Positions 23,385 to 25,292 of a DNA stretch of 25,292 bases are shown one piece after another. This stretch comes from Micrococcales bacterium UBA3913 (GTDB lineage: Bacteria; Actinomycetota; Actinomycetes; Actinomycetales; Microbacteriaceae): the NCBI GenBank assembly GCA_002391425.1, contig DGEZ01000153.1, forward strand, positions 1-25,292, written 5' to 3'. The position numbers were made by a program, and so were the translations under genes. Within the stretch, counting starts at the first letter, position 1; each line of letters begins with the position of its first letter. The notes below the pieces were generated by a model, which saw only the letters and a program-made list of their open reading frames with translations, made no database searches and was not told the origin of the DNA.

Positions 23385-24067
23385 ACGATGCGTACGATGA
23401 GCAGGTCGAGTTGTTCCGCGCTGAGGGGAATCCGGGATCCGTTCTCGAGCACCGCGATTCTCGCATCGTGTGCCGTCTCTGAGGTGAGTTCTATGCGGGC
23501 CCCCGGCACGATGCCGACGTGTGCGAACTCACGCAGACGCTCAGAATCCGCGTCCGAAATTCTCACTACCTCATAGGTGCCCTGGTGATCGAGCCCCAGG
23601 ATGTGCGCATCCTGCGGATAGTCAATCCCGCCCTGGCGCGTCGGGATGGGGTCGCCGTGCGGGTCTTGAGCGGGATGACCGAGCAACGCGTGCAATCGAT
23701 CAATGAACTCGTCCGTCGCCGCGTGCTCCATCCGCTCCGCGATCTCGTGAATCTCATCCCAGCCGTATCCGAGCGAATCCACTAAGAACGTCTCCAATAC
23801 GCGGTGCGCGCGCACCATGGAGATGGCAAGCTTTCGGCCGCTTTCCGTCAGGGTAATCTCCCCATAGGGGACATGCTCCAACAGTCCCTGAGCGACCAGT
23901 CGCTTCACATTGATGGAGACAGTCGCCTTGGATGTCGAGAATCGTTTCGCCAGGGATGAGGTTGTCGCCGGCTCACCGCCCCACTCCGTTGATGACCAGA
24001 TCGCCTTGAGATAGTCCTCGGCCACCCGGCTGGATGAGCTGCCGATGCTGTCGCGAGGAGAGTCCAT
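23381..24067 (-). CDS. mntR: DtxR-family metal-dependent repressor, MntR-like
   Basis: A 228-residue regulator with an N-terminal winged helix (LAKRFSTSKATVSINVKRL, about 39-57), the dimerisation and metal-binding helices (RAHRVLETFL, DEIHEIAERMEHAATDEF), the HPAQDPHGDPIP motif and a C-terminal FeoA/SH3-like domain. Metal-ligand positions read Asp18, His88, Glu111, Glu114 and His115. Glu111 stands where DtxR/IdeR have Cys102, and Asp18 where they have Met10, the pattern of manganese-sensing MntR. It likely represses manganese uptake genes, none of which is here. AGGAGG ends only one base before the ATG, too close to work well; GACAAT seven bases upstream suggests a leaderless start. Upstream repeats look like its own operators. 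Confidence 0.88.
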   Translation of the reverse strand: MDSPRDSIGSSSSRVAEDYLKAIWSSTEWGGEPATTSSLAKRFSTSKATVSINVKRLVAQGLLEHVPYGEITLTESGRKLAISMVRAHRVLETFLVDSLGYGWDEIHEIAERMEHAATDEFIDRLHALLGHPAQDPHGDPIPTRQGGIDYPQDAHILGLDHQGTYEVVRISDADSERLREFAHVGIVPGARIELTSETAHDARIAVLENGSRIPLSAEQLDLLIVRIV

Positions 24068-24078
24068 GCCTCCTATTG

Positions 24079-24129
24079 TCTCAGGTTCGCTCTGACAGTC
24101 TCAGGTTCACTCTGATTGGCCAGGTTCGC
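24079..24129. promoter_or_regulatory. tandem operator-like repeats upstream of mntR
   Basis: GTCTCAGGTTCGCTCTGA (24079-24096) and GTCTCAGGTTCACTCTGA (24099-24116) differ at one base and are 20 bases apart. A third copy of the core, CAGGTTCGC, lies at 24121-24129. The near two-turn spacing would put bound dimers on one face of the helix. The AGGTT core resembles DtxR-family boxes. They overlap the mntR promoter, so autoregulation is likely. Confidence 0.6.
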
Positions 24130-24234
24130 GCGTGATCGCACGCATCCGTGTTATCCCCACGCCGCCGCTGCGCCACCGAACACAGGTCCACACAACAGCT
24201 GTCTGGAAAATTGTTGTAAAAATCTAACTTTCTC

Positions 24235-24263
24235 TTGCGTCAGAAGTTTGAAGGATATAACTT
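24235..24263 (+). promoter_or_regulatory. promoter of the 31-residue peptide gene
   Basis: TTGCGT (24235-24240) and TAACTT (24258-24263) are 17 bases apart in a locally AT-rich stretch. The start codon of the small gene lies seven bases after the -10, giving a leaderless message. TATAAC at 24255-24260 overlaps and is an alternative -10. Confidence 0.6.
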
Positions 24264-24270
24264 AGAGGCT

Positions 24271-24366
24271 ATGAGGTCATACATCATGCGGCAGTTCCGC
24301 TTCCTGGCGATGTTGACCGCGGGGTATGCCGCGACTCTCGCGGTGGCGCTTCTCATTCACCTTTGA
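24271..24366 (+). CDS. small leaderless membrane peptide, 31 residues
   Basis: A previously uncalled short gene of 31 codons. The peptide starts MRSYIMRQFRF, with four basic or polar residues, and continues into a single hydrophobic helix (LAMLTAGYAATLAVALLIHL, about residues 12-31), ending with the stop TGA at 24364. It fits an inner-membrane small protein with its N-terminus in the cytoplasm. Support comes from a well-spaced promoter and start codon position rather than a ribosome site, although GAGG lies just before the ATG. It is transcribed away from mntR, whose operator-like repeats end about 105 bases before its -35. That proximity allows, but does not show, metal control. Function is unknown, and homologues were not searched. 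Confidence 0.55.
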   Translation: MRSYIMRQFRFLAMLTAGYAATLAVALLIHL

Positions 24367-24579
24367 TCGGCGACGAACGAGCGTTCGACACACATCACTA
24401 CTTTGACCTGGATGGACGCAATCCCCGCCACCGCACCTGATTCGGTATAGAGGGCCACAGAATGGTGACCAGTCTCGAGGCCCGCCGGGACCGGAACCGT
24501 GACGTTGCCGGAGGCGTCTGCCTGGATCCACCCGACGACGGTGGATGTCGAGTAAAACGCCCCAATCTGGGGAATCAGA
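24357..24579 (-). pseudogene. C-terminal remnant of an Ig-like surface protein
   Basis: On the minus strand an uninterrupted frame of about 73 codons, starting right at the 3' end of tRNA-Met and ending at TGA 24357, reads as the last strands of a bacterial Ig-like repeat: IGAFYSTSTVVGWIQADASG, NVTVPVPAGLETGHHSVALY and AGIASIQVKVV. This pattern is typical of cell-wall-anchored actinomycete proteins. There is no start codon with a ribosome site, no signal peptide and no sorting motif, and the upstream part is replaced by the tRNA. It is best seen as a gene fragment left by a rearrangement. A longer frame here in another phase has no protein-like character. Confidence 0.6.
24553..24572 (-). terminator. 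short hairpin terminator after tRNA-Met
   Basis: On the minus strand CCCCA pairs with TGGGG across a GAT loop, and CGTTTT follows. It lies eight bases after the tRNA-Met CCA end, a suitable place for a tRNA terminator, and is embedded in the Ig-like remnant. The stem is only five base pairs, so confidence is moderate. Confidence 0.5.
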
Positions 24580-24656
24580 TGGTAGCTGGGGAGGGGCTCG
24601 ATCCCTCGACCTCACGATTATGAGTCGTGCGCTCTAACCAACTGAGCTACCCAGCC
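24580..24656 (-). tRNA. tRNA-Met (CAT anticodon, elongator type)
   Basis: A 77-nt tRNA including an encoded CCA (24580-24582). The acceptor GGCTGGG pairs with CCCAGCT through a G1-U72 wobble pair; the D arm contains GCTCAGTTGGTTAGAGC, and the anticodon loop is CTCATAA. The first pair is not the unpaired C1-A72 of initiators, so it is elongator Met; a CAT tRNA modified for Ile is the alternative. It follows tRNA-Thr on the same strand. Confidence 0.93.
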
Positions 24657-24690
24657 AAATTGTGCACCTTCCCACAACAACGTGCACACG

Positions 24691-24762
<72 letters not shown>

Positions 24763-24797
24763 AGACGAAAACGCGTGCCACAGAAAGGCACCAGGAA

Positions 24798-24803
24798 AGG
24801 ATA
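24798..24803 (-). promoter_or_regulatory. -10 of the tRNA-Thr/tRNA-Met transcript
   Basis: TATCCT on the minus strand, preceded by TGC, lies about 35 bases before the tRNA-Thr 5' end. TTCGTC 18 bases further upstream is a weak -35. The layout suits a short stable-RNA leader. Confidence 0.45.
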
Positions 24804-24841
24804 GCATCTCACAGCACAGCCGACGAACACGCCCGCCACTA

Positions 24842-24861
24842 TCCCGATAGCATGGGAGCTT
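24842..24861 (+). promoter_or_regulatory. -10 of leaderless alpha-glucosidase gene, with small palindrome
   Basis: TAGCAT (24848-24853) lies eight bases before the GTG at 24862. It overlaps the small inverted repeat CTATC-CC-GATAG (about 24840-24851). GATAGCAT occurs again 46 bases upstream (about 24800-24807). No Shine-Dalgarno site is seen. Confidence 0.45.
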
Positions 24862-25292
24862 GTGAATACCTACCGCGACGACTCCCCCAAATCGACACGC
24901 GCACCGTGGTGGCGTGACGCCGTGATCTACCAGATCTACCCACGCTCGTTCGCCGACGGCAACGGCGATGGCGTCGGCGATTTCCCGGGCATCATCCACC
25001 GACTTCCCGCGCTCAAAGAGCTCGGCGTGGATGCCATTTGGCTATCCCCGTTCTACCCGTCCCCCCAGGCGGACGCTGGCTACGACGTGGCGAACTACTG
25101 CGATGTGGACCCCCTGTTCGGCACCCTTGACGACTTCGACCACATGGCCGCGACAGCGGAGTCACTCGGACTCAAGATCATTGTGGATGTGGTCCCGAAT
25201 CATACGTCCAGCGAGCACCGATGGTTCCGCGAGGCCGTAGCGGCACAGCCGGGCAGCCGCGAGCGGGAGCGCTACATCTTCCGGGACGGACG
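24862..25292 (+). CDS. GH13 alpha-glucosidase / oligo-1,6-glucosidase (3' end cut)
   Basis: The first 143 codons of a glycoside hydrolase family 13 enzyme of the alpha-glucosidase subgroup, which cleaves alpha-glucosidic bonds in malto- or isomalto-oligosaccharides and sucrose-like substrates. WWRDAVIYQIYPRSFADGNG (residues 16-35), GVGDFPGI, AIWLSPFYPSPQADAGYDV and the conserved region I DVVPNH (109-114) are diagnostic. The nucleophile and acid/base lie beyond the window. No signal peptide is present, so it is cytoplasmic. The GTG start follows a -10 hexamer by eight bases. It is divergent from the tRNA-Thr/Met pair. A trehalose-forming relative cannot be excluded from this fragment. Confidence 0.9.
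   Translation, partial: MNTYRDDSPKSTRAPWWRDAVIYQIYPRSFADGNGDGVGDFPGIIHRLPALKELGVDAIWLSPFYPSPQADAGYDVANYCDVDPLFGTLDDFDHMAATAESLGLKIIVDVVPNHTSSEHRWFREAVAAQPGSRERERYIFRDG

Noticed and set aside
22693..23400. GTG at 22693 as the start of a protein in the YitT region
   Set aside because: It opens a different frame with Pro/Arg/His-rich composition and overlaps the ribosome site; the YitT frame has the membrane helices and family motifs.
24277..24615. Minus-strand 112-codon frame over the Ig-like remnant
   Set aside because: It starts inside tRNA-Met and has no protein-like pattern; the other phase carries the recognisable Ig-like segment.

Overview
The window is a stretch of chromosome from a high-GC actinomycete. 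The gene order tRNA-Thr, tRNA-Met, hadA, hadB, murB, tRNA-Trp, secE, nusG, rplK, rplA and the many Shine-Dalgarno-less (leaderless) starts point to Actinomycetes. A Micrococcales/Microbacteriaceae-type organism is my best guess from protein style, not a proof. The first 17 bases are a damaged Nextera transposase mosaic end, so the left edge is a contig end and not natural sequence.

Left part (1-5300): a nearly complete hrpA helicase gene on the minus strand, cut only at its last few codons by the contig end, diverges from a DHA1-type MFS exporter. Next comes the rplJ-rplL operon (minus), with its own promoter, a leader of about 180 nt that contains an attenuator-like hairpin, and a terminator after rplL.

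Middle (6600-13060): plus-strand genes for a DUF3054 membrane protein, a stand-alone YqaJ-type nuclease and a zinc-free quinone oxidoreductase, then a compact phosphotransferase (PTS) locus. In that locus ptsI (enzyme I) runs on the minus strand, divergent from a ROK regulator, an ascorbate-class IIA, a IIB and HPr. It supplies a full phosphorelay but no IIC permease. The ROK protein has lost the usual zinc-binding loop. This block separates rplJ-rplL from rplK-rplA, which are adjacent in many bacteria.

Core block (13060-18985, mostly minus): tRNA-Trp, secE, nusG, rplK, rplA; a leaderless aspartate-type aminotransferase on the plus strand; and the overlapping hadA-hadB-murB genes.

Right part (18995-25292): a KimA/YdaO-like APC permease with a near-consensus promoter, a DHA3-type MFS exporter, a YitT protein with an apparent CTG start, an MntR-like regulator with repeated candidate operators, a leaderless 31-residue membrane peptide, a decayed Ig-like surface-protein fragment next to tRNA-Met, tRNA-Thr, and the start of a GH13 alpha-glucosidase cut by the window edge.

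The most notable pattern is expression signals. Nine protein genes start 6-8 nt after a -10-like hexamer without a usable ribosome site. Two others (hrpA and the quinone oxidoreductase) are preceded by tiny leaderless reading frames whose stop overlaps the main start. I do not see a clear new defence or mobile system. The best candidates for something undescribed are the permease-less PTS locus with its degenerate ROK protein, the leaderless micro-ORFs and the small membrane peptide.
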